Origin: Acholoe squamosa
Taxonomy: Eukaryota; Annelida; Polychaeta; Phyllodocida; Polynoidae
NCBI GenBank assembly: GCA_949317995.1
Contig: OX439036.1
Coordinates: 26,309,854 to 26,373,853 of the forward strand
DNA: 64,000 nt
Direction: 5' to 3'
The translations under genes were made by a program, and so were the position numbers. Positions 35,501-48,700 of the stretch are shown here, one piece after another. The notes below the pieces were generated by a model. The model had not been told where the DNA came from. It did no database searches and saw only the letters and a program-made list of their open reading frames with translations. Each line of letters opens with the position of its first letter. Within the stretch, counting starts at the first letter, position 1.

Positions 35501-38500
35501 TACGAGCAATTCCTTCCGTTGTGAAAGTTTCATGATTCGTAGGCAAAAGATCATAGAATCTCTTAGCAACACAGGAGTGGCTAGCACCCGTATCGACAAG
35601 AAACTCAGCAGATCTACCACTCACAGATACAACTGCATACCACCTCCTACCTTTCAAGTAGGTAGGACTACTTGCGTACTTAGCAAGTTCCGTCTTAGCG
35701 CCGAGGTCAAATCCACATCCCTTCAAGAATTCGAGACAAGGATGACCCGGGGGAAGCTGGGCACACCCCACCCTGGCCAACTCATTGGCCACTCCCTCTG
35801 GACTGATATCGGGTTTCCCCTCTGTGTTCTTCTGCCGGTTCTTGACACCTGGTGTACTATCAGTCTCCCCAGCCTCATGAGTAAGGAACTGATCAGGTCC
35901 CTTAACTTCACTGCTGGGCGAAATCGCTAGAGGATTCTCACCAGTACCGCAAGCGGCGATAGGCTGGCAGTCATGGCAATCACTCATTCGGGGGGTACTC
36001 CGGTTGCCTTCATGGACACCCCCACCCAGTTTTCCTTCTTCACCGAGTCCTCCTTACTCGAATTGTTCCGGTAACGAGCGTTTCTATAAACTGGCTTATC
36101 TGCCTCACACTCGGCAGCATAATGTCCAGTTTCCTGACATCGGAAGCACGTCACTACACTCCTATCAGGCTTAGGCCTTCTAAGATTTTCAGTGATCTTT
36201 TTTACCAAATTGTTAACCAGGTCCTCTGATAAAGACGGACCGGTAGTAGGTTTGGTATCGGGTTGAGTCACAGGAGGTTTGGAGGTAGTCACTTTCTCCT
36301 TGACGTAACCCGGTTTCTTTCCCCAGTTCCGGTTGTACCGGGGGTTCCCTTGGCCAACGGCCCCAACGTTTTCATCTTCGTCAGGTTGCCCTGATTCGGA
36401 TGAATTGGTTTCGGGTATCCCATCCGGGATTATCATTGCTGACATCCGTTGAGGTACCTTCCCGGCAAAGATACGGGCCTTACGATCATAATGATCTAAG
36501 GACTGGAACAAATCTGTCAAAGAGGCATCATTCTTCCAAGCTTCACAGGCCACTGTCCTGTGTTCCTGATTCCGCAATCCTTCGATGAATTGTTTAAACA
36601 TTTCATCTAGGAAGCATTCATCATCTAATCTCCATTGAGGTCTGGCTTTGTGCAACAGTCGTTGACATTCTAAGCCGAACACTTTGGCAGATTCCTTAGG
36701 TTTCTGCGTTCTTTTAGTGAACGTCAACCAAGGATCTTCTCCAACTATATTCCCATATAAATATGAAGCGATCTCTATGAGTTCATCATATTTCATATGG
36801 GCTGAGAGTCCTACAATTTGGGAATCTCTCCATTGTTCCACGGCTCCCTTCCCGTCGCCTTCCTTTAACCAGCATACTAGATAAGGGAGAGCTTCCGCTT
36901 TGCCCCATCCATTGCAGTTAAAGACATCCGCGCAGCCTTGATACTCCTCTTTCCAAGGATTCTTGGCATTAAAGGGGGTAGGTATCTTAGCTACTCTACG
37001 AGCCGGATTCGTGGATCCAGTAAGGGTTAAACCCCTACTCCATTCCATGATCTCCGTATCGTCCAGACCTTAATTGTAACAATCAACACCTAAGTTAGCA
37101 ATTGCTGCATTGGAATCATGCAGCGCTTGTAACCCTGGAGAAAGAGATACTCGGCGACTGAGTCTCTTTTTCCTTGGAGGATTCGTACCATAAGTACCTC
37201 CAAATCCACCGGATGGTGGTGCTCCTCCACCCCCTGATCCCCCTGCTCCGTATGGAGGCACCTGCGAGAAGGTGTATCCGCCGGCTTGAGGAGTTGGTCC
37301 TGGATTATTGGTGGGTTGTGTATTTCCACCAAAACTAAAGAAACCACTATTGGGATTAGTGTTTCCTCCTGTTCCATACGACTGATTTCCATTACTGTAA
37401 CCAGTCCTACCGGCAGAGGGTCTGCTTCTGGAACTATCTCCTGAAGGTCCGGATCCTTGATCGCATCCGGATTGCCCTCCAGCTGTACTGGAATCCCCGG
37501 ATGTTCGTCCGGTTGTTCCTCCGGACGCATTCCGGGTGTTACCATCAGACGGATTCGCTCCTGATGGGGATTGATTCCATCCATACTGGTCATACAGGCC
37601 GTTTGGTCCCCCTAAAGGTGACTGTTGTGGCCATCTGCCGTCAAAGGTGGGGGTTCTTACTGAGTGGTTTTGTTTAACCCCACTCGTAGAGTTACCTCCA
37701 GTGTTTCCCGTACCTAAACCAAGAGGTTTCGAGGTATTATCAGTGAATCTAACCTGATGACTCTTTACTCCTTCGCAATGAGGTACAGTTGTCTCTGTTG
37801 CCTTGTCATCACCCCTCAAAGAGTTCATCCGGTTACTCGTCGTGTTTAGGGCAATTCCTGAAACAGTGAAGTCTGGTTCAAGTGCCTACTGCACGACCAG
37901 TATCCTCTAGATACTTTGACATCTGGATAGCTTTAGCTTCCAGTTCGGAATAATCATCCAGCATTTTTGTCTGCTTGGCAGTCAAGTCTGCGGATTCACG
38001 TATCCATTGACCTCTGAGTTTTTCATGCTCTTCGGTTTGTTTATGATACGTTTCTCGTGCATCCTTGAAGGTTGATTCTATTTTCATCAGCTCCTCTTGA
38101 TACTTGCCATAGGCCGATTGAGTTGAATTTAACTCTTGTTTAGTTCTATTCAACTCATCACACGAGGCTCTGTATTCCAGATCCACCGTGTATAGTGCGT
38201 CACAATACTGTTCGTGCTGGAGTTGGAAATCTTGTTTTTCCTTCTCCATTTCATCCAATAACAATTGTTGTTGGTGTCTATACTTCTGATCGTACTCAAG
38301 ATGTTCTGATATCAACTGTTTGTTTTCAGTCAGAATTTTGTCTCGAGTTCCAGACAGTGTAATGAGATCTTTTTGGATCTTCTCGTATTCAGCTCTCATT
38401 TCTTCGAGCTCATCCATTTTGTTCTTTTCGAATCCACACCTTTGGTGTTTAATTCGAGAACTATATGGAGTTTCAAACATACCTGCACTAGGCTTTGGTA

Positions 38501-41062
38501 CCTCAAATGGTAGTTGACCAAATTGAGTGGTACTTTTGTGCATAGGTGCAGGTTTCAAAGTACCTCCTGGCATAAATAAGGAGTCTCCAAATTCATCCAG
38601 TTCATCATGTAAGTTCTTTCTTACATCCGCTAACCCATCAGGGTAGTGTTCCTGTGGATCTCTCCACTCCGTACCTTGGGGTGGTGACTTGATTTCACCA
38701 TCCTCCATCGGGGAATTTAGCTCATGATTTGGGTCATTTCCCCTAACTGGGCTCAGCTCAGTCATTTCTGACTGCGCTTACCCGAAGACCAACTGGTCAC
38801 GGCACCAGTGTAGTGGTTCGTCTCATTAAGTTAGATTAAATCATAATGAAGAGAGAGAAAGTTTCCGGGTAGGCAACCGAGCTTTTATTTCATAGCTTAT
38901 GTTACCTACGATCACAGCCTCAGAGGACTACATGCTACTAGGGCATTCGGTTACCCTTTCGGGTAACGACCTGGTTGAGCAGTGGGTAGAACCACTACTG
39001 AAGAACATGGGGGTAGAACCAGCCTTATATAGGGGAAAACCCCGCGAAACTCAGACCGGCCACGTGACGTGTGGCGGATGAGTGGTAGGCCCCCTGGTGT
39101 AATGGATACGAACCCAGAGGCAGGTGCTGCCACCTGCCATCCGGATTCCCCCACTACACCCGAAGACCTAGGTCTGAGTCCCACGGGTACATGAACGTAA
39201 AGTGTAAATACCATACCCCTACACGAGTATTGATAAGTCTAAGAAACCCATTTTGGCTCATTGTGTCCTTCATTCAGCTATTAACCAGTGAAGGCAGTCA
39301 ACTACATGGACAGGACTCAACTGCCGTAAAGAAAGCCAAAGACTTCTACAAGGCATGTTTGGATAAAAAATCAGTTGAAGCCAAGGGAATTGAACCTATG
39401 ATGAAGGTGAGTCTACTTAACGTGTTTCAGTCATGGTAAATGGGAGATTCGATAATAACCCATATTAAGAGATTCACTATTGCTTGATACCAGTAACGAT
39501 AAAATCTATTCGTACCATCATATTCAAATTAGTGTAGTGGGTTGGACGCTAAGTGTCTCCACTATTGTTTGGTATACTGTATAATTAGTATCATCTGGGT
39601 ACATAATATATCTAACGGCATTACATCCCAACCGAGTCATACATTTTCAACACCATATTATATTTCACACCATATGTACGTGTACTTCACTGCACCTTCC
39701 GCAATTTTGATTTACAGCTTATAAAAGACTTAGGCTCGTGGCCAGCTACTGCTGGGGATTCTGGGATGTGGGATGGGACTGGGAATTGGGACCAGTCGTC
39801 TTTTGACCAATTGATAGATGTGCACAAAATTGGCGGTGCACCACTCTTCGACATGTCAGTGGGTGTAAACGTGAAGAACGTAGATGAGAACATCATTGAG
39901 GTAGTTAATCACTTATATGTTATTTTGATGTCCTTACATAAAATGTTACTGAAGGAAAAGGGAATATAATTTGTTATATATTTGTACTTTCAACCTGAGA
40001 AATAATCATTTCAAAGTTTAAATGAAAAGGTAATATTTTTAACTTAACAAGATTATGGGGGAAAATATGTTAAAATTACTCTTTACACATAGACAGGGTG
40101 TTGCCTTATGATACAAATCGTGAGTGGCACTGAATTTGTTCATTTCTATTACCATGCTTCATAAATCACAAGCAATTGAAAAAAATGCAAATGTACCCCA
40201 AAAGCAGAGGTTACCTTCCCAGCATACTCCTTCTTAATACGCCACTGTGCAATAAGTGAAAACAAGTAGCTTTATCATTCCCATCTTTGCAGTTTGACCA
40301 GTCTATTATTCACCTCTACAGTGTGAGTGTAACCAGTCCATTATTCACCTCTTTGCAGTGTGACCACTTCATTATTTTCCTCTTTGCAGTTTGACCAGTC
40401 TGGACTTACATTTGATGACCGCAGATTCTATTTGGATGATTCCATATCTAAAATGTACTATGCGGCCTTTAGGGAGTACTTTGCTACTGTTGTGGTACTT
40501 CTGGGGGGTGATAACAGCACGGCATATCAATTAGCAGATGACATTTGGCAGCTTGAAAAACAGATTGCCAACGTGAGTCAAAGATGTTTCTTTCTTTTTT
40601 TCTTTCTTTTTCTTTTTTTTTTTGAAAACATAAAATGGCATTCTTTTTGAAATTATCAGTTATGTACATATTCTATTAATTGCATGGTGAGTTAATTTTC
40701 TGAGGTTATGCGTTAACCATGTCTCGTGTATTAATAGAAGCCTAAACTGTTTTAACAGATCACCACACCTCCCGAGGATCGTCAAGACTATGAGAAGTTG
40801 TACCACAAGATGACTGTTGGTGAGCTTCAAGACAAAATGGGTGACTGGGTAAGGAATTATAAATTGTAGCAATCTGTTTCTCTAGAAAGAAAATGCCATC
40901 CAGATATAATAAGTATTCAGTAAAAACACCAATATTGATTCACAACAATTTATATCAATTATCGGTGTGTCCTGTTCCATCTTAATTCATGTCACTGTTA
41001 GTTTAGTGACATAGACCCATTATTGATGTTGTATACTCAGAATACATGTGTGTATATATATT

Positions 41063-41118
<56 letters not shown>

Positions 41119-44100
41119 TATATATATACATATACATATACAGATTAATAATTAGAGCATGTTTTCTTGCTATAACATATATGCTATAGCAAAAAATTGA
41201 AGTGGGGGTATGGATTGGTTTTTGGGAGGGGTAGGGTTGGTCAAGTTGAAATTCCTCTCTAGCAAACAATAAAACTGCAATCACATGCTTTACACTGAGT
41301 TCTATGATAATAAGGCTTTCTTGTCATGTGTAGTAGATGTTGGGGTTTCCTCTTTTTACCTTCAGAAAATGGGCTCAAAAAAAACAAATTGTTCCTGCAA
41401 AGCTACTTCTGATAGAATCTGGTGTTAAATCTTGAATATGTAACAGCAGACTTGGGTCACTTTGGCCAGGTGGCATTTGTGGCATGGCTTAGGCACTTGG
41501 CCTGGTGATGGAGGACAAAAAACCAAATCCTGTCCTCTTTTTATTTTTTTTGTAGACCTAATATACACTATAGAATAGTGGGGGTAAATAAGGGAATTAA
41601 AATCATCTTGGAAAACGGTAGAGAGTACCATATAGTGCATTGACTGCACTGCATAGCCAGTGCAGATGTGATAATTGTCTTCCGTCTGACAAACACACGG
41701 ACCCATCAGATGAGCGTTCAACTGTGACGGCCGTCCCCTGCCCACCTTGCCTCACTGTCTCACAGGGCACCACCAATAACTCTGCACTCCCAACAGCCCA
41801 AACAGCCTTTCTCCCCCAACCCCTTACATATACATAATGCTCAGTGCCATGGCAGTGTAGGAATTTGTTGAAGATAGTTCTCTGAAATGGTCATAAAGGG
41901 GCTGAGAGAAGGGGGGGGGGGCTCAAAGCCTTATATGAGCATCAGCAGGCACACACCTGTAGCATTGCATCAACAACTGTGGCCATAAATATGTTCATGT
42001 CCCCACACATGGGAAGCCCCTATATCTGGTACCCCCCACATCCGGTTGTCCCCACCTTTGATTTGTGAGAGTCACACTCATGCCCCTGAATTCTGAGTTC
42101 CCATGTCTGGTGGCCCCAATCATGTCTGAGGGCCCCATATCTTGTGGCATCCACTTCTAATGACCCCATGATTGGTGGCCCCCACTCCTGATGGCCCTCA
42201 TCTTTGATGGGCCCCCAATCCTGGTGGGCCTATGATTGGCACCTTCCACTTTCTGATGGCCCCATGATTGATGGCTCCCACCTCTATCCGCATGATTGGT
42301 AGCCCATCTCTAATGGCCCCAACTTCTGGTGGCCCCATGATTGGTTTCCCCATGATTGGTGCTCCCAGTTAGTGGCCCATAAATATATTCATGCCCCACA
42401 TCTAGAGACTCCCCATATCTGGTAGCCCCGACATCTGGTGGCCCCATGTCTGGTGGACCCCCACCTCTGGTAGTTCCCACCTTTGGTTTGTGATGACTCA
42501 CATCTCTCATGGCCTCCACTTCTGATAGCTCCCATGTCTGGTGGCCCCAATTTTGATGGTCCCCTCTCTGATGGCCCAATACTTAGAGGTCCCCACTTCT
42601 AATGACCCAATGATTGGTGGCCCCCACCTCTGGTGGTCCCCCCACTTCTGGTGGCCCCATGATTGATGGCCTCCACTTCTGATGGTCCATGATTGATGGC
42701 CCCCACTTCTGATCACCCATGATTGGTGACCCCACCTTTAATGGTTCCCACTTCTGGTGTCCCCATGATTATTGGCCCTCACTTCTAGTGGCCTCTACTC
42801 CTGGTGACACCCTGATTGGTGTCCCTAACTTCTAGTGGCCGTAAGATTGGTGGCCCCACTTCATGGCCCCCTATGGTTAGTGGCTCACACTTCTGGTGGC
42901 CCCATAATTGGTGGCCCCATGATTGCTGGCCCCCACTTTTGGTGGTCTCCCATAATTGGCCACCACTGCCTCTGATGGCCCCCACTTCTGATGACCTCAT
43001 GATCGGTGGCCCCCCACTTCTGGTTGCCACATGATTGGTGACCCCCACTTCTGATGGCCCCATGATCTGCGGTTGAAAGGTATTTCATTATTGACAAAAT
43101 AACCAAAGGGCACTCACAAATCATACACAATGATATGGAGAACTGGAGGACACATAGGCAGACACATGGCCACATGAATTGACACATAGGTGGATTATGG
43201 ACACATGGAGAGGCAGAACAGGTCTGTTCCATATCATTAGGGTGGAAAAAAACATGCTCTATTTGTATACAAGATGTTACTAAACCTATGCTATAGATAC
43301 AAATTACTCTATTTTTCTTTTGACAGATTGATGTTGCTGAATACCTGAAGAACATATTTTGATACAGAATCGGACCACTCAGGGAGATCGTGGTGAATGA
43401 ACCTGTATTCCTGAGTAACATAGGCGGAATAGCCACCGCCACCTCTAAAAGGTAAGCAAAGGCTTCATTAGCACTCAATATCAGCACTTTTAGTCAAATA
43501 ATGGGTCTTGTAGTGTGCCTTGCACATACTCAGCTATAGAATCTAGTATTTGAATTACTTTATAATACACAGGCGTTATATCAATGGAAGTAAGCACAAA
43601 ACAGCAGGAACAGTCTAAGCATGGAATAATGCAACCATTCAAAACAAACCTTAATAACCTATATAACACCATTACCCTAGTACCTCGTATGTAAGCCACA
43701 GCTTGTTCATGAATCCAATTTCTCCTGCGCCTCATAGATGTGTCATACGACTGATAATCACGAATCGTCGTTAACTGGCCTGTTCTTGTTCTCCCTTCTA
43801 CAAAAACTTCAAAAAAGTAATAGAAGTGTCTTTATTCTGGTCAGGATGGGATAGAGCTACAAGGGGTATATGGGTTTTGCCTATCTACGAGGCATATTTA
43901 GGGAGCTAGAGGACTAAAACTGCCCAAAATAAGTTTTTTTGCGAACAAAAACACAATAATCTCAAGTGCAACTTGCAAATAATAAAAAATGCTGGGGCAT
44001 AGGTTCCTTTTTGGGTTTTGGTATTTCCCCTAGAGCACAGGGAAAATTTTAAGACCAAATAGGAATATGTGGCCACTGTACTTTTTATGCCGGGTCACTG

Positions 44101-45708
44101 AAGGTACATGGGCAGTTCTACATTAGACCCTAGAGAGACCCTAACATAGCAACCATGTTCTATTATTCCAATAGCACAGAGATGAAATAGATATACCATG
44201 CAGAGCCTTAACATGTCCCTATATGCATAAAAAAAATTGGAAAAGTCTAGCTCCTATATCCTGGCCTGGGGTTTGGGTGACAGGGTTGGGGTAGTTTTGT
44301 GTTAGACCCTAGAGAGACCCTTGATCACCATTTATGTCAGTCTGGCCCCAGTGTATAATATATTTAACTATAATCTCTTACATGTTAATTGACCTTTATA
44401 TCAAAGTATCTTGGCCTGTTAGTATCAAACCCCTACTCCATTAAGGCTTAGAGCTATGGTACAATCACTAGCAATTGGACCCTAGAGAGACCCTAGACCC
44501 GAGAGAGACCCTAGACCTGAGAGAGACCCTATAGTCTGTCACCAGTGTATAATATATCGAAATATTATATCTTATATGACAATGGACCTTTATGAGGGTA
44601 ACCTGGCCTGTTAATATCAACATCTTACTCCATTAAGGCTTAGAGTTAAGGTACAATCACTAACAATTGGACCCTAGAGAGACCCTAGACCCGAGAGACC
44701 CTACACCCTAGAGAGCCCATAGAGAATGCCACCAGTGTATAACATATCTAACTATAATATCTTATATGACAATAGACCTTTATGAGAGTAACTTAGCCTG
44801 TTAATATGAACATCTTACTCTATTAAGGCTTAAATCTATGGTACAATCAGTAGCGAATAGACCCTAGAGAGACCCTCAACTTTGGTCCCACGCTGTGGAT
44901 TTAAAAATGATATTTAAGCTACCGGCATATATGGACTGTAAGCCCCAATACCTGTACTATATGTACCCTAAAACTTTTTAGGCTGGTCCAAAATATTTTT
45001 TAGACCCCCCTGGCAGCCCAGATAACGACGATTCATGATTATTGGTCATATATATATGTAAAATTACATTAAATTAGTTCTTAACTGCACAGGTGCACCT
45101 TAATTGAAGCTTTTCTGTTCAACTCAGGGTGCTTCTTATATGTGATTCACCTTATATGTGAGGTACTATGTTATATCTAAGCAGCAAAATATTATCATAT
45201 TTTCATGTTTCTTGGTTGATACTGTATCCAACCAATATTTTGATAATTATTATCTTTCTTGTCTTGTGTAGAACAATGTCCAGCTACATGGTGTGGCACG
45301 GTATGAGCGGGGCCCTTTCCTACCTTCCTTACCCTTTCCAACAGGCATCCCTGGGCGTTAGTGCTGCACTCTATGGGGTGTCGGCCAGACCAGCTGATTG
45401 GAAGATATGTGTTAGAAGAACATCAAGCGCATTGGGACAGGCCAGTGGGGCCATGTTTGCAGAGAAATACTTCTCAGCTGCTGATAAACAAAAGGTAATG
45501 ATAACATTTTGTGTATAAATAAGACAAACGCATGTAAATGGAATTCTTTGGAAAGAATTCTTTTAGATAATGTATACAAAGTTCCATCGAAAGTGTCGGA
45601 TGTTTAGAAATTAATTATAAATCTAGAGGATTGAACAGCAACAAAAGTAGTACTATGCTGTTAAGCAGAATGCAAGTACACCCTTTTATCCAGATTCTAA
45701 ATTTTTTT

Positions 45709-45749
<41 letters not shown>

Positions 45750-48700
45750 AGAGCTGTTTTTACTTTAAAAGCGAATATATAAGCACCACTGAACATTTCC
45801 AAATTCCCTTTTAAATATTCATTTTTTATTTGTAGGTAGAAGACATGCTTGAAACAATAAAAGACGAGTTTAAGTCACAAATTACAAAACTGAACTGGAT
45901 GGATGAAGAAACCAAGAATAAGGCGATAGAAAAGGTTGAAGCTGTAGACAGCATGATCGGTTTCCCAGAAATGGCCCAAGACCCTCCCAAGTTAGACAAT
46001 TACTATGAGAAGGTATGCATTGGTATATTTGTAGATCTGTTTTTATGTAGCGAAAATTGGTATAAGTATTATCTTAATAGTCTGTCCAAATGAGGGGTAT
46101 ATATCATGTCTGTAATGATATTGCCAAACTAGGGCCTGGCATTATTCCTTTGGTGGCGTGGTCCCACTAGGGCCAGAGCAAAAATCATCCCTGTAATGAC
46201 CAGTACAAGTTATGGCCAGGTATTTCATGTATCCTTTCAACGATCTACCTGAATTAGTAAGTACAGTCAACGATTAGCAGGTATAGTCAACGATAGATGC
46301 CTATGTTAATTATGGGAGGCCGTCAGTGTAATGCTGTACCTATATATAGCTTGATAATAGGACCCCGATTCTATGAGAGGGATATGTCCTAAATGAGGAG
46401 TTGTCACTCTATTGATATTTGTGAGTGAATGGGTCTACAGAAATAAATCAAACTGAGTGTATGTGTAAGTATTGTCCTCATGTTTTGTTTAATTTTGGGA
46501 GAAATTGTATGGTTCAGATTTCTCCTAAAGTAATGAAGCTTTTAAATTGTAAGTTTGTATCGCAGTAGGAAGTTGATAAAGAAGTAGAAACTGAGAGGAA
46601 AAACCTATGATTAGAAGAAATTAAGCGGTTGTTGGCCTGTTGTAAAAAGAATTGGTGTAATAGATAGTGAGGTGGGCAGTGTCAGACATTGCATCAGCTG
46701 TTGTAGTGTGGAGGTGTATATGTCTAGATCAATCACTACAGGCAGTGATAGGCTGTTGAATCTTGATTGACAAGTGAGTAATAATAGCTATGTCTAGACC
46801 AATTAACAGGTCCAAGTTTGACGAATTCTATGTACAGACTACTTTGTTACATATTCTTCTCCTGTATCTTTTAATTGTTGTCTAATTGATATCCATTTCT
46901 CCCTGGGATCAAAGCCAAGAGATAAAGGAAAGATCGATTAGGATTGGTTTGAAATTACCACCCCCACCTTGAATACTTTTTATCAGGGTCTTATTGCTTT
47001 TGATTATATCCATATTCCTTCTGCAGTTTCCTCGGATGACACAACAGCTTTCAGGTGATAAAATAGCTGAAATTCTATATATTTATTTATCCCAATGATA
47101 ATGAAGAATATAATGGGTCTCCTCTCTTCAGATGCTAGTTACAGACAACAACGCATTCCAGAATTATTTGAACGAAAATGCGTTTAACATGCAGAGGAGC
47201 TTGGAGAAACTTTCAAAAAAAACAGACAAGAAAGAGTGAGTGAATTCTCTATGTTATATAAGATGATACAAAAAAGACGTATGAGATAGATAAGGTTATA
47301 ATATATGTAATGTTCAAAGTAACCCATATACTTGTACATGTAAAACATTTATACTAGAAATATGTAAAGCCCTCTATGTCGTGTCAAGTTTACAGACTAT
47401 GTTACTCTCCTGTTTCTGGTAACTTAACTGTGTAAGCCTTGTTACCTTGGTGACCTAGATGCAGTTACAACCTTATATTGCTAAGATGACGACTTATAAA
47501 TATATGTATGGCACCATATTAGTTTAAAAAACTGTGTAAATGTGGTCTTTCTATAGCTTACACCGATCTAAAAGGAAATGCTTATCAATAAATGATATTG
47601 CCCATGAAGGGTCAATCATTTTGATTTGGAAATATTCTGATATATATGGGGGTATTCCACCAAAACCGGCAGAATTGTTGGCCCGATAGTGGGTTTTTGC
47701 TATCGGCGACGGTTGTCGGGCGCCTGTCGGGCCGACAATTTTGTCGGCCCGATAGTCAAATTTTATCGGGGACAGTGAAATCGGGTCTCAAAATCACCAA
47801 AAAAATCACTCTTCCACCGAGGACAAAATTGTCGGATTGTCATCGCCGACAGTCATCGCGGATGGTTCCACCCTCTTCCACCAGAGGCCTCTTCATCGGC
47901 GATGACCTAGTATCAACCATATGACCTACATACTAAGCAAATCCAAGATGGAGCCCACAGATGTGCTCGTGGTCGCTCACGCCACTTTAATGCTCATGAA
48001 ACTGGATGAGGAAGATGCTGACATACTTCAGGGCAAGAAGAGGAAGCACAAGTACCACGTGGCTCCATACTTGAAGGACCGGACAGACAATCTGCAGCGA
48101 AACACCTTCACTAAACTGCACAGGGACCTATTGGAAGTAAGTAGTACTCTGTCTTCTTTGTTTACTTGGGGGGGTAGGAGTCAAAGGGTACCAGTCTGTG
48201 GCTTCATGTTCCCCTGACAGGAGTAGAGCTCAATGGGGTGGTGGTGTTTTCACTTATTTTAAAGAGATCAAGAGGAGAAGAGCAGCTCGTGGTCATAAAA
48301 AAACAGATGTGAGTCCTTATTTGTCCAAGATAAAATTTATCAGAGATAAAAATATTATAAAATAATTTCAGATGGACGAGGTGAATGAGTTTCGCCACAC
48401 TCTGAGGATGGGCCCTGGAGAATACAAAGAGCTCCTGAGCAAGGTCTACCCCCTGATATACAGGCGTGACACAAACTTCAGAGAGTCTATAAAGCCAGAG
48501 GAACGCCTAGACATAACCCTACGGTATTTGGCTTAAGGTGAGCTTTTGTTTTATTTTCTATAAAATGTATGAAATATAAAAAGTATCCCGTGAAGTTACA
48601 AAGGTAGAATATCAATGACAAAATGTGTATTTTAATGTAATGTCTTTTTTATTGGGATTTCAACTATCTGAGACACCTGACTTAATTTCCTTTTTATTTT

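Larger units (their letters stand above)
25681..39223 (-). mobile_element. LTR element 2, Ty3/Gypsy superfamily, 13.5 kb, broken
   Basis: It sits in intron 2 of the peptidase, antisense to it; its right end is 54 bp before exon 3. The 415-bp LTRs differ at about five positions (about 1.2%), so it is older than element 1. Flanks read ccag and cgag, a possible 4-bp target duplication with one change. It has the same plan as element 1: histidine-type primer site, coiled-coil gag, Gypsy-order pol with an AT-hook-like integrase tail, and an extra zinc-finger gene after pol. A piggyBac-type MITE is nested at 31470-31851. It is broken, with roughly six or more breaks. Confidence 0.9.

Noticed and set aside
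41003-41284. 93-codon minus-strand frame rich in Ile and Tyr
   Set aside because: Translation of the (TA)n microsatellite.
42310-43063. Gly-His-Gln-rich minus-strand frames
   Set aside because: Translation of the minisatellite; repeats, not genes.
43360-43362. Selenocysteine codon
   Set aside because: M13 peptidases are not known selenoproteins and I see no convincing SECIS-like fold in the 3' flank by eye; kept only as a remote option.
42050-44880. CRISPR-like or satellite array
   Set aside because: Units are contiguous tandem repeats without unique spacers, in an intron of an animal gene.
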